From the NCBI RefSeq assembly GCF_900105395.1, contig NZ_LT629775.1:620001-684000 (forward strand): a stretch of 64,000 bases of DNA, written 5' to 3'. Below are positions 9,628 to 18,300 of the stretch, one piece after another (the first letter of the stretch is position 1; every line of letters starts with the position of its first letter). The notes below the pieces were generated by a model, which searched no databases, was not told the origin of the DNA, and saw nothing but the letters and a program-made list of their open reading frames with translations. Source of the stretch: Streptomyces sp. TLI_053 (GTDB lineage: Bacteria; Actinomycetota; Actinomycetes; Streptomycetales; Streptomycetaceae). A program made the translations under genes and the position numbers.

Positions 9628-10275
9628 TCACGGAGGGGGTCCGCCGCCGCGGACGGGGTCCGCCCGGTCCGCGGCCGGCGCGGGCACCCAGTGCGGGTGC
9701 TCGCGCTCGGCCCAGCGCCGGTCCACCAGGCCGGTCCGCATCCCGAGCCGGGCCTCGGGATCGCGGACCGCCATCCGCACGTGCCCGGCGGTCACCACAG
9801 CGATCGCCGCCGCGAGCCAGTCGTGGACGAAGGTCGCGCCGGTCCGCCAGCCCGGTGGCGTCAGGTGGACCAGCCACATCATCAGGCCCGTGCCGACGAT
9901 CACCAGCATCGACCCGAGCGTCCACTGGGCGTACAGCTTCTGCCCGGCGTTGAACTTCCCCGCCGGACGGTGCGCCGCACGCGCCCGTACCGCCCGCAGC
10001 CAGGCCCGGTCCGCGGGGCCGAAGCGGCTCAGCCGGGAGACGTCCGCGCGCACCGCGCGGAACGCCAGTCCGAGCAGCAGCGGCACCGGCAGCGCGAGGC
10101 CGCACCACACGTGCACGGTGACCACCAGCCTTCGGCGGCCGACCAGTTCGGCCAGCGGCGGCAGGTAGAGGCAGGCGGCGGTGGCCAGGCAGGTCAGCAT
10201 CAGCGCGGCGGTGGCGCGGTGCACCAGGCGCTCGGCCCGGGTGAAGCGCAGCAGGAGCTCAGGCGGTCGGCGCAT
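9628..10275 (-). CDS. Haem-b-type four-helix membrane protein paired with the Mo enzyme
   Basis: A 215-residue integral membrane protein with four predicted transmembrane helices. Histidines sit in or near helices (ERLVHRATA, VTVHVWCG, WLVHLTPP, TAGHVRMA), as expected for a cytochrome b561/formate-dehydrogenase-gamma-like di-haem subunit. It overlaps the upstream molybdopterin oxidoreductase gene by 17 nt, so the two are translationally coupled and probably form a quinone-linked periplasmic enzyme. The ATG at 10275 is the first in frame after the overlap. The Pro/Gly-rich tail is cytoplasmic. The electron direction is unknown. Confidence 0.8.
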   Translation of the reverse strand: MRRPPELLLRFTRAERLVHRATAALMLTCLATAACLYLPPLAELVGRRRLVVTVHVWCGLALPVPLLLGLAFRAVRADVSRLSRFGPADRAWLRAVRARAAHRPAGKFNAGQKLYAQWTLGSMLVIVGTGLMMWLVHLTPPGWRTGATFVHDWLAAAIAVVTAGHVRMAVRDPEARLGMRTGLVDRRWAEREHPHWVPAPAADRADPVRGGGPPP

Positions 10276-10972
10276 CGTCGCGTCCGTTCGAGCGGCCGAC
10301 CCAGGCGTCGGTGTCGTAGCCGAGTTCCTCCCAGTAGCCCGGCCGCACCGCATCGGTGACGGTGATCCCGGACAGCCACTTGGCCGACTTGTAGAAGTAC
10401 ATCGGGGCCACGTACAGCCGCACCGGACCGCCGTGGGAGTGGGAGATCGGGGCGTCCTGGAGCTTGAGTGCGACCAGGACGTCGTCCCGCCGGGCCTGCT
10501 CCAGGGTGAGGCTCTCGGTGTACTCGCCGTCGAAGCAGCTGAACCGCACCGCCCGGGCGCCCGCCGTCACACCGGCGGCGTCGAGCAGGTGGGCCAACGG
10601 CACGCCCTCGAAGGGGGTGTCCGGCACCCGCCAGCCGGTCACGCACTGCACGTCCCGCACGATCCGGCGCTGCGGCATCACCCGCAGGTCGGCCAGTCGG
10701 TAGCGGCCGGGCCGTTCCACCAGCCCGTCCACCGTCAGGCTGTAGGTGTCCTCGCCCCGGGCCGGGACCGAGGCGACCACCGAGTAGTACCGGAAGCCGC
10801 CTCCGCCCGGCAGCAGGCCGGTGAGACCCGTCGGGTCCTTGCCGGCCACCGCGTCCTGGGCGCGTTGCAGGTACGGACCGGCCACGACTCCCGCCGCGCC
10901 GAGCCCGAGCATCCCGAGCACCACGCGCCGGCCGACCGGCGTGCCCCGGCCCTCTTCGTCCTTTTCGCTCAC
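10259..10972 (-). CDS. Molybdopterin-dependent (sulfite-oxidase-like) oxidoreductase, Tat-exported
   Basis: A 237-residue oxidoreductase with a sulfite oxidase/YedY-type Moco domain. The N-terminus carries a twin-arginine motif before a hydrophobic segment (GRRVVLGMLGLGAAG), so folded export or membrane anchoring via Tat is likely. The Mo-coordinating cysteine is in VQCVTGW, followed by the conserved SHGGPVRLYVAPMYFYKSAKW block. It is the first gene of a two-gene operon with the membrane haem protein. The GTG at 10972 lies 53 nt from the edge of a variant of the cluster's 16-bp motif, with a TCGGAT -10 candidate 7 nt upstream. Physiological substrate is unknown. Related enzymes repair methionine sulfoxide or oxidise sulfur compounds. 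Confidence 0.88.
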   Translation of the reverse strand: MSEKDEEGRGTPVGRRVVLGMLGLGAAGVVAGPYLQRAQDAVAGKDPTGLTGLLPGGGGFRYYSVVASVPARGEDTYSLTVDGLVERPGRYRLADLRVMPQRRIVRDVQCVTGWRVPDTPFEGVPLAHLLDAAGVTAGARAVRFSCFDGEYTESLTLEQARRDDVLVALKLQDAPISHSHGGPVRLYVAPMYFYKSAKWLSGITVTDAVRPGYWEELGYDTDAWVGRSNGRDDAPTA

Positions 10973-11024
10973 ACGGCCGATCCGACCAGTCGGAAGGCCG
11001 AAGGGCCAGGGTCCGCCCCGCGCC

Positions 11025-11040
11025 GTCAGACTTCCGTCAC
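11025..11040 (-). promoter_or_regulatory. Variant of the 16-bp motif upstream of the Mo oxidoreductase
   Basis: GTCAGACTTCCGTCAC in plus-strand reading matches 12 of 16 positions of the 7490 copy. It overlaps the stop of the GT87 gene, and its near edge is exactly 53 nt from the oxidoreductase start. The identical spacing is what makes this weaker match credible. Confidence 0.4.
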
Positions 11041-12386
11041 TTCTGGCCGCCCACCGCCACGACCGCCCGCTCCCCGAGGTACTGGCGCAGCAGCGGGACC
11101 ACGAGGACGACGCACAGCGCCGTCCCGTAGGCGAGTTGCTGGGCGGTCTGCCCTCCGGTCAGGTACAGGGCCTGCCCGGCGGCCGGCACGGCCAGCCACT
11201 CCCAGCGGCCGTCGAGGGCGACCAGCGCGACCAGCAGCAGCCCGTACCAGGGGTAGCCGGGCGCGACCAGCAGCAGCGCCGTGCCCGTCACGAGCAACGC
11301 GCCCTCCCACGGCCGGTCCCGGTCGCCCCGGCGGAGCACCCGGAGCACCACGGTCGCCAGGACCAGCCCAGCCGCCCACGGTGCGAGCGCGTCCGGCAGT
11401 ACCAGGCGCAGCAGTCCGAACCGGTCGAGGTGCCCCTGTTCGTAGCCCTCCTCCCGGAGGTAGCCCGGCAGATAGCCCAGGACGGAGGTGCCCGAGGCGG
11501 CGAGGTACGGGAGGTAGGAGAGGGCGAACGCGCCCAGCGCCGATCCGAGGAGCAGCACGTCGCCGCGGGTCGGCCGGCGGGCCGCCAGACCGGACAGCGC
11601 CCCGGGAAGGGCGAGGGCGGGCAGCAGTTTGGTGGCGATCGCGCCGCCGAGGAGGAGTCCCCCGCGCACCGCCCGTCCCCGGGCCGCGCAGCCGAGCCCG
11701 GCGACGGTCAGCAGCGCGCCGAGCGTGTCCACGTGCGCGTCGTTGACGGCCCACACGGTCACACCGGGGAACCAGCCCCACAGCGCGGCGCGCCACGGCG
11801 CCCGCCCCGCGCCCAGCAGGAGCCCGGTGGTCGTCACGGCCAGCAGTGCCCCGGCGGCCTGTACCCCGCGCACCCCGCCACCGAGCGGGTGCAGCGCGAG
11901 GAACCAGGCCTGCGCCACGGGCGGGTAGACGGTGTGCACGGCCGGCCGGTTGATGCGGGTGCAGTCGCCGGCCGCGGTCGTTCGCTCGTCCCAGCCGGTG
12001 CAGCCGTCACCCACGGGGAAGAGCCCGGGATCGCGCAGCCGGGCGAGCGCCGGGTCGTCCGGGGTGTGTGCGTAGGGCGAGATCCCGGCGGCCTGGACCC
12101 GGCCGTCCCAGACGTAGCGGTAGGCGTCGTCACTGGTCCGCGGCGGGGCCAGGAGCCCGACGGCGGCCACCGCGACACTGCCCGCCAGGACCAGTGGCAC
12201 GGCCTGTCGGCCGGGCACCTTGCGCAGCAACGCCACCGCGACGGCGAAGAGCGCGGCATCGAGGAGGTACCAGCCGTGGCGCGGCAGGGCGCCGGCCCGG
12301 GCGACGGTCAGCGCCAGGGCGGTGACCAGGGCGGCGAGGGCGGCGGCGGGAGCGAGGAGGCGGGGCGACGCGGTACGGGAGCTCAC
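11037..12386 (-). CDS. GT87/DUF2029-like integral membrane mannosyltransferase
   Basis: A 449-residue polytopic membrane protein with about 10-12 hydrophobic helices. It resembles the GT-C family GT87 (mycobacterial PimE-like polyprenyl-phosphomannose-dependent transferases). The first large loop holds the acidic pair TSDDAYRYVWDGRVQA, the typical GT-C catalytic Asp region, followed by NRPAVHTVYPPVAQ. The GTG at 12386 is chosen over an upstream GTG because GGAGGG lies 8 nt in front of it. It is divergent from the cytochrome-Mo fusion, with one 16-bp motif in the shared intergenic region 53 nt from this start. It probably glycosylates an envelope lipid or protein. Confidence 0.8.
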   Translation of the reverse strand: MSSRTASPRLLAPAAALAALVTALALTVARAGALPRHGWYLLDAALFAVAVALLRKVPGRQAVPLVLAGSVAVAAVGLLAPPRTSDDAYRYVWDGRVQAAGISPYAHTPDDPALARLRDPGLFPVGDGCTGWDERTTAAGDCTRINRPAVHTVYPPVAQAWFLALHPLGGGVRGVQAAGALLAVTTTGLLLGAGRAPWRAALWGWFPGVTVWAVNDAHVDTLGALLTVAGLGCAARGRAVRGGLLLGGAIATKLLPALALPGALSGLAARRPTRGDVLLLGSALGAFALSYLPYLAASGTSVLGYLPGYLREEGYEQGHLDRFGLLRLVLPDALAPWAAGLVLATVVLRVLRRGDRDRPWEGALLVTGTALLLVAPGYPWYGLLLVALVALDGRWEWLAVPAAGQALYLTGGQTAQQLAYGTALCVVLVVPLLRQYLGERAVVAVGGQK

Positions 12387-12438
12387 GTCGGCCACCCTCC
12401 CACCGGCGGGCCCCGGCGGGCTGGGCGGCGGGGCCGCC

Positions 12439-12454
12439 GTTCGGATTCCGTAAG
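12439..12454. promoter_or_regulatory. Third strong copy of the 16-bp motif in a divergent promoter
   Basis: GTTCGGATTCCGTAAG sits between the divergent GT87 gene (53 nt from its start) and the cytochrome-Mo fusion (motif begins 62 nt before the GTG at 12501). It matches the 7490 copy at 14 of 16 positions, so a single site could serve both genes. Confidence 0.55.
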
Positions 12455-12500
12455 CACGTCGAAGTGCCGGAGCACGGTCCGGGAACGGTTCGATGGAAAC

Positions 12501-13697
12501 GTGGAATCCGAACCCGCCGACTCCGGCGCCCCGCCCGCCCGCCGCCGCTACGACCCGCCGCTGCCCGCTCCCCCGTCGTTCCTGCGGCGCGGGCCGTTCC
12601 GCGAGGGCGTGTTCACCTCGCCGCTGCACGAGCCGCGGACCGTGGTCGTCGTGGGCCGGTGGCTGGGCGCGGCCCTGCTGCTGTGCTTCCTGACCGGTCT
12701 CACCAGCCATCTGCTCCAGGACCCGCCCGGCTGGCTCGCGCCCCGTCTGCCCGCCCGCCCGGCGAACGGCTACCGCGTCACCCAGGGCCTGCACGTGATC
12801 GGTGGACTGGCCACGATCCCGCTGGCCGGCGCGAAGCTGTGGGCGGTCTACCCCCGGCTGTTCGAATGGCCGCCGGCGCGCAGCGTGCTGCACGCCCTGG
12901 AGCGGCTCGGCATCGCGGTCCTGGTCGCGGCCGTCCTGCTGGAGCTGTTCACGGGGCTGCTGAACACCTTGCAGTGGTACCCGTGGCCGTTCCCGTTCCG
13001 GCAGACGCACTTCTGGCTGGGCTGGCTGGCCACCGGCGGGCTGCTGGTCCACCTCGCGGTCAAGGCGCCGCTGATCGCGGCGAACTGGTGGCGCCGGGCC
13101 GCTCCCGCCCTGGCCGAGCGGCGCGCGTTCCTCGCCTCGGTCTTCGCCGCGACCGGTGCGGTCACCCTGGTCACGGCCGGGCAGACGGTGCCCTGGCTGA
13201 GCGGCCTGGACCTGCTGGCACCGCGCCGCCCGGACCTCGGCGCCCAGGGCCTGCCGGTGAACCGCACCGCCGCCCGGGCCGGCACGCTCACGGTGCCGGC
13301 CGGCTGGCGACTCGTGGTCGACGGGCCCAGGCGGTACGAACTCACCCTCGCCGAGCTCGGCGAACTCCCCCAGTACGAGGTGGAACTGCCCATCGCGTGC
13401 GTGGAGGGCTGGAGCGCGAGCGCCCGGTGGGGCGGGGTCCGGGTCTCCGAACTGATGGCGCGTGCCGGAGCCCCGGCCGGTTCCTCCGCCCGGGTCACCT
13501 CGCTGGAGGCCGAGGGCCCCTACCGGGTCATGGAGATGCCCGCCCGGTACGCCGACGATCCGCTCAGTCTGCTGGCCCTGCGGGTCAACGGCGAGGTGCT
13601 GACGGCGGACCACGGGTTCCCGGCGCGGATCATCGCGCCGAACCGGCCCGGCGTGCTGCAGACCAAGTGGGTCACCAGGATCGAGGTGGTCGCATGA
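12501..13697 (+). CDS. Fusion of cytochrome b-type membrane domain and sulfite-oxidase-like Mo domain
   Basis: A 398-residue fusion of the two functions that are separate genes at 9628-10972. Residues about 45-205 have four transmembrane helices with histidines suited to haem b (LTSHLLQ, GLHVIGG, RQTHFWLGW, LLVHLAV). A further hydrophobic segment at about 215-235 precedes a Mo domain (about 255-398) with the Mo-ligand Cys in PIACVEGWS and a C-terminal RIIAPNRPGVLQTKWVTRIE block. A periplasmic Mo domain tethered to a quinone-interacting cytochrome is the likely topology. The GTG at 12501 lies 46 nt downstream of the 16-bp motif. The next gene overlaps it by 4 nt. Confidence 0.85.
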   Translation: MESEPADSGAPPARRRYDPPLPAPPSFLRRGPFREGVFTSPLHEPRTVVVVGRWLGAALLLCFLTGLTSHLLQDPPGWLAPRLPARPANGYRVTQGLHVIGGLATIPLAGAKLWAVYPRLFEWPPARSVLHALERLGIAVLVAAVLLELFTGLLNTLQWYPWPFPFRQTHFWLGWLATGGLLVHLAVKAPLIAANWWRRAAPALAERRAFLASVFAATGAVTLVTAGQTVPWLSGLDLLAPRRPDLGAQGLPVNRTAARAGTLTVPAGWRLVVDGPRRYELTLAELGELPQYEVELPIACVEGWSASARWGGVRVSELMARAGAPAGSSARVTSLEAEGPYRVMEMPARYADDPLSLLALRVNGEVLTADHGFPARIIAPNRPGVLQTKWVTRIEVVA

Positions 13698-14170
13698 CCG
13701 CCGCGGTCCGCGCTCTGCTCATGGCGGCCGGCCTCGCCCTGACCGGCTACGGCCTGTACGGGCTGCTCGGCGATGCCTACATCACCGACCCGGTGGACGT
13801 CCTGGTGTGGGGGCTCGGCGGGCTGGTGCTCCACGACGGCCTGTGGGTGCCGCTGTTGTGCGTGCTGGGCGCGTTCCTGGTGCGCGGCCCGGTGCTGCGC
13901 GGCTGGCTCGTGGTCGCGGCGGCCGTCACCGCGGTCGGCCTGCCGGCCGTACTGCGCGCCGACGACGACGGCGGCAACCCGTCCGTGCTGCCGCTGCCGT
14001 ATCTGCGCAACTGGCTGCTGGTGCTCGCCGCCACCGCCGGACTCGCGCTGCTGGTCGCGCTCGTCGGGCGGTGGCGGCGGCGCGACCGGGGCGCCGGGCG
14101 CCGGGATCGGGCCGTCGGGCGCCGGGATCGGGCCGTCAGGGCGCGGGCACCCCGGGAAGACCGGTCGTGA
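13694..14170 (+). CDS. Small integral membrane protein of unknown function
   Basis: A 158-residue protein with about four transmembrane helices and a very basic C-terminus. ATGA overlap with the fusion gene indicates coupled translation and probably a physical partnership with the cytochrome-Mo protein. The gene end contains a 21-bp direct duplication (GGGCGCCGGGATCGGGCCGTC) at about 14094-14135, which encodes a repeated GRRDRAV. It overlaps the MTA phosphorylase gene tail-to-tail by 35 bp, and the duplication may have created that overlap. No family is recognised. Confidence 0.75.
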   Translation: MTAAVRALLMAAGLALTGYGLYGLLGDAYITDPVDVLVWGLGGLVLHDGLWVPLLCVLGAFLVRGPVLRGWLVVAAAVTAVGLPAVLRADDDGGNPSVLPLPYLRNWLLVLAATAGLALLVALVGRWRRRDRGAGRRDRAVGRRDRAVRARAPREDRS

Positions 14171-14993
14171 GGCCGTCCAGCGCGTGCGGGCACGGGCAGT
14201 CGCGCTCCGCGGGGAGGCGCTCCACCGCCTTGAACAACACGGTGCGCAGCCGGTCGACGTTGCGGGCGAACTCCTGCAGCACCTCGCCGTGGGTGACGCC
14301 CGCGCCGCTCTCCACGCCCGCGTCGAGGTCGGTCACCAGGGCCATCGAGGTGTAGCAGAGCCCGAGTTCACGGGCGAGGACGGCCTCCGGGTGGCCGGTC
14401 ATGCCGACCACCGACCAGCCGTTGGCGGTGAACCAGCGGGACTCGGCGCGGGTGGAGAAGCGCGGGCCCTCGATCACCACCAGCGTGCCGCCGTCCACCG
14501 GCTGCCAGGCCGCCTCCCCGGCGGCCTCGATCGCCACCCGCCGCCCGACCGGGCAGTACGGGTCGGCCGTCGACACGTGCACCACCTCCGGTACCGTGCC
14601 GTCCGGCAGCGGCAGGCCGTCGTAGAAGGTCTGCGGGCGCCCGGACGTCCGGTCCACGAACTGGTCGGGCACCAGCAGGGTGCCCGGCCCGTACTCCGGT
14701 CGCAGCCCGCCGACCGCGCAGGGCGCCAGCACCTGGCGCACGCCCAGGGTGTGCAGTGCCCACAGGTTCGCGCGGTAGTTGATCCGGTGCGGGGGGAGCC
14801 GGTGGCCCCGTCCGTGCCGCGGCAGGAACGCGACCCGGCGGCCGGCCGCCTCGCCCACGAACAGCGCGTCGCTCGGCTCGCCGTACGGGGTGTCCACCCG
14901 CACCTCGGTCACGTCGTCCAGCAGCTCGTAGAGCCCGGATCCGCCGATCACGCCCACCTCGGCGCTGGGCAGGACGTCCTGGTCGACCGTCAT
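14136..14993 (-). CDS. mtnP: S-methyl-5'-thioadenosine phosphorylase
   Basis: A 285-residue purine nucleoside phosphorylase-family enzyme that splits MTA with phosphate into adenine and methylthioribose-1-phosphate. The phosphate-binding opening VIGGSGLYEL, LPRHGRGHRLPPHRINYRAN, ALGVRQ-type APCAVGG and the active-site ring VIEGPRFSTRAESRWF, then GMTGHPEAVLARELG, are all present. The ATG at 14993 (GAGAGG 9 nt upstream) or the GTG at 14996 may start translation. It recycles the by-product of aminopropyl or aminocarboxypropyl transfer from SAM. Its position in this cluster hints that some cluster step releases MTA, although a simple housekeeping role is equally possible. Confidence 0.92.
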   Translation of the reverse strand: MTVDQDVLPSAEVGVIGGSGLYELLDDVTEVRVDTPYGEPSDALFVGEAAGRRVAFLPRHGRGHRLPPHRINYRANLWALHTLGVRQVLAPCAVGGLRPEYGPGTLLVPDQFVDRTSGRPQTFYDGLPLPDGTVPEVVHVSTADPYCPVGRRVAIEAAGEAAWQPVDGGTLVVIEGPRFSTRAESRWFTANGWSVVGMTGHPEAVLARELGLCYTSMALVTDLDAGVESGAGVTHGEVLQEFARNVDRLRTVLFKAVERLPAERDCPCPHALDGLTTGLPGVPAP

Positions 14994-14996
14994 CAC

Positions 14997-15381
14997 GGTC
15001 CGCCTCTCTTCTCGGGAACAGCCTCCGGGCCACTGTAGGAACGGACCGCGCCGGATCCGGGCCGCCGGTCCTTACGAATCGCGGACGTCCCCCGCCCGGC
15101 GGCCCTCGGCGCCCGGGCGACGCTCCGATACGGGTCGACGGGGCAGAGGGGGTGGAGGAGACCCAAGGTGCCGAGGGGGCCGACCTCACCGACGAGATCC
15201 GGCCAGCCGGTGAATTGTCCAAGTCGCTTGTCCACCAAGGGAATTTCGTAACCTTCCCTCCGCTTGGGAGCCCCCCGTGCCAGACTGGCCGACGCCCCGC
15301 ACGAGTTCGCCGCGGGGCCTTCACCGCTGCGGATCAAGGGAGTGGTCCGAGAGCGGTGTCAACGCTTCTGGAAGGGGAACA
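14997..15381. other. Intergenic region between mtnP and the LamG gene
   Basis: About 385 bp without a gene. At 15071-15080 CTTACGAATC, read on the minus strand as GATTCGTAAG, resembles the second half of the cluster's 16-bp motif, 78 nt from the mtnP start. Nearer the LamG gene, TTGTCC occurs twice (15215 and 15228) and TAACCT at 15249 is a possible -10, 15 nt after the second copy. The evidence for either promoter is weak. Confidence 0.35.
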
Positions 15382-18300
15382 GTGGCACCTCAGGAATCCC
15401 TGCTCAAAACCTACGGGGACCGGTCGTACCGGCACGTGACCATGGCCCGGCACCAGGGCACCACCATCGCCTTCGCGATGGACGCCTCCCGCCGGATCGT
15501 CTACTCGGTGCTGGACCTGTCCGGCCAACAGACCAAGGGCGAGATCGACTCGACGTACTGGAGCGAGAACCCGGCGGAGCTGGCGTTCCCCCGGGAGATC
15601 GCCGAGGTCGGGTTCGCCGTCGTCGGTCCGACGGCCATGCCGACGGTCAAGCGCGGCGGGGCGGAGGCGGGCCCCGACGAGCGGCCGCTGCCCGCCGAGA
15701 TCGAGCCGTTCCTGTCCACGACGGCGCGACTGACCGCCGACGCCCCGTTCCACGTGGTCTCGGACGGCACCTACGTGGTGGTGCTGCGCCAGTCCATCGC
15801 CGGGACGGACCCCGGCGCGGTGCACAAGCTGACCGGCCGCGGCTCCTCGGGCGACCCCGGCCGCACGGACTACCAGCTCACCGGCACCGAGAAGACCCCG
15901 CTGGCCCACAACACCCTGCTGTGCGACCGCTTCCTGCTGGTCGACGGCAAGCTCAAGCCCGCGCTGGAGGTGCGCTTCAAGCGCAGCCGGCACGCCACCC
16001 TCCCCGAATCGGCCAAGGACAGCCTGGGCACCGAGGACATGGAGGGCCGCCCGTTCCACGAGCCGACCCAGAAGCTGTCCTTCGTCCGGCATCTGACCCG
16101 GGGCCGCTTCGCCGCCGTGCTCGTGCCGACCGCGATCAGCAACGTGCAGCGCTGGCAGCTGTTCGCCCACAACGACGCCACCGGCCGGGTCGACTGCTTC
16201 AACGTCGAGCAGGGCGCCCAGGGCCTGTTCAACACCCTCGGCACCCGCTTCTACACCAGCCCGGACGCCTCCTACCGCGACTCGGTGTTCGAGCGCGGCC
16301 CGGGCACCTGCCCGTTCACCGGGCGCGAGCTGGTCCCGGTGACGGGCGGCGAGGGGCACGCCGAGACAGCGCTGCGGCTGACCGGCACCGACCCGTACGT
16401 CGACCTGGGCGACCCGGCCGCGCTGCGTTTCGGGGGCAAGGCCTACTCGATCGAGGCCTGGATCAAGCCGAGCTCCCACGACGGCCCGGTGCTCGGCCGC
16501 GCCGGCGAGTACCGGCTGGCCGTGGACAGCACCGGCGCGGTGACGCTCACCCACGCCGGCGCGCCCGCGACGCTGACCTCCGACGAGACCGTCCCCACCG
16601 ACGTCTACACCCACATCGCCGCCACCTTCGACGGCAGGACCGCCAAGCTGTACGTCAACGGCAAGCCGGCCGGCAGCGGCGCGCTGCCGTTCACCCCGGC
16701 CACCGGCGCGAAGACCCTGATCGGCCAGGACGACGCGGGCGACCACTTCGACGGCGACCTCGACGAGCTCCGGGTGTGGAACCGGGTGCGGACCGAGACC
16801 GAGCTCGCCGAGCAGATGAACCACCGGCTGATCGGCAACGATCCCGGCCTGGTGGCCTACTACCGCTTCGACGAGGGCACGGGCACCACCGCCCACGACC
16901 AGACGGACAACGCGCTGCACGGCACGCTCCACGGCGACGCCGAGTGGACGGGCTCGGACGCCCCGGTCGGCGACCACCCGGGGGTGCGGCGCGACAGCTT
17001 CACCCTCGCCGGGCGCACGGTCGAGTCCGGCATGTCGGCCGTGCTCTACCACCAGCAGGAGAACGTCGTCGCCGGGTACCGCCCCGACCCCAAGCCGGCC
17101 AAGCGGCAGGCCCGGGTGATGCTGACGTTCACCGCCAAGGACGGCCAGGGCCCGGCCGTGGCCGCCCTGGACTTCGCCGTCGGCCGCGACGGCCGACTGG
17201 CCCAGGCCCCGGACGTGCTGGACCCGACGGCGCTCAAGCGGCCGGTCGTGGGACAGGACTCGGAGGCGATCAGCGAGCAGCAGCAGCGGATCAAGCGCCT
17301 GGAGCCGGAGATCGCCGGCCTTCAGCGCCAGATCGCCGAACTGGCCGGCGAGATGGGCAAGGAGGCCGCCTACCAGGCGGAGTACGACCGGACGAAGCCG
17401 GGCTTCGACGACCTGGAGCGGCGCTACCTCGCCGAGAAGGACCTGCCGACCGCCTACAACTACACCCTGCGGCTCAAGACCCCGGCGGTGCTCGCGAACG
17501 GGCACCGCCGGGAGTGGCTGCTCGGCTCGCGCACCGACCCGACCAGGGGCGTGGCGTACTTCAACGACATGAGGCCGCCGGAGGCCAGGTTGTCGACCTG
17601 GCAGCTGGAGGCCGTCGGCGAGTCCCAGGACGGCAGGCCCTGGTACTGGCTGGTCTTCGACGGGAACCTGTGGCTGCGGATCGAGAACGACTCGACGGCG
17701 GAGAACGCCAGGATCCTGCTGAGCAACCCCATCCCCGGCAACCACTTCGAGCAGTTCCAGCTGGTCGTCGAAGGCCGGCCGAACTCCGACGAGACGTACG
17801 TCCGCATCGTCAACCGCAGGACCCGGCTCGCGCTCGGGGCGCCCGCCTCGGTCAACCACGCCCTCCCGGTGCAGTCGAGCGAATGCCTCAAGGCGGACTC
17901 GGGCCTGCTCGTCATGACGAGCCTCGGCCTGCGGTCGGGACTGGACGTGCAGTACCGGCCGGCCAAGCTGGCGATGGACACCCTGAGCGCGCAGCTCGAG
18001 GGGGCGCGGACGGCCCGGCAGCGCACGACGGAGCTGCAGCTCGCGCTCACCGCCCGGCAGGCGGACCTGCAGGACGCCCGGAGCCGGCTGGCCGCCCTGT
18101 CGAACGCCCAGCAGGGCGACGACGACCTGACGCTGGCCATGCCGCTGCTCGCGGTGGACGCCACCGGCCTGAGCCTGTCCGGCTGCCTGCTCGACTTCGC
18201 CCGGGGCACCGACCGGCCGGCCCTGCTCGACAGCGGCACCGGCAACCTCGTGCTGTACTTCCGCGGGGTCAACGGGCAGTTCTTCGCCGTGTACTACGAC

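Noticed and set aside
4312..14993. Arsenic-sugar biosynthesis cluster
   Set aside because: Only the database name of the DUF2064 family suggests arsenic. No ArsM-type methyltransferase Cys motifs, arsenic transporter or ArsR regulator was seen.
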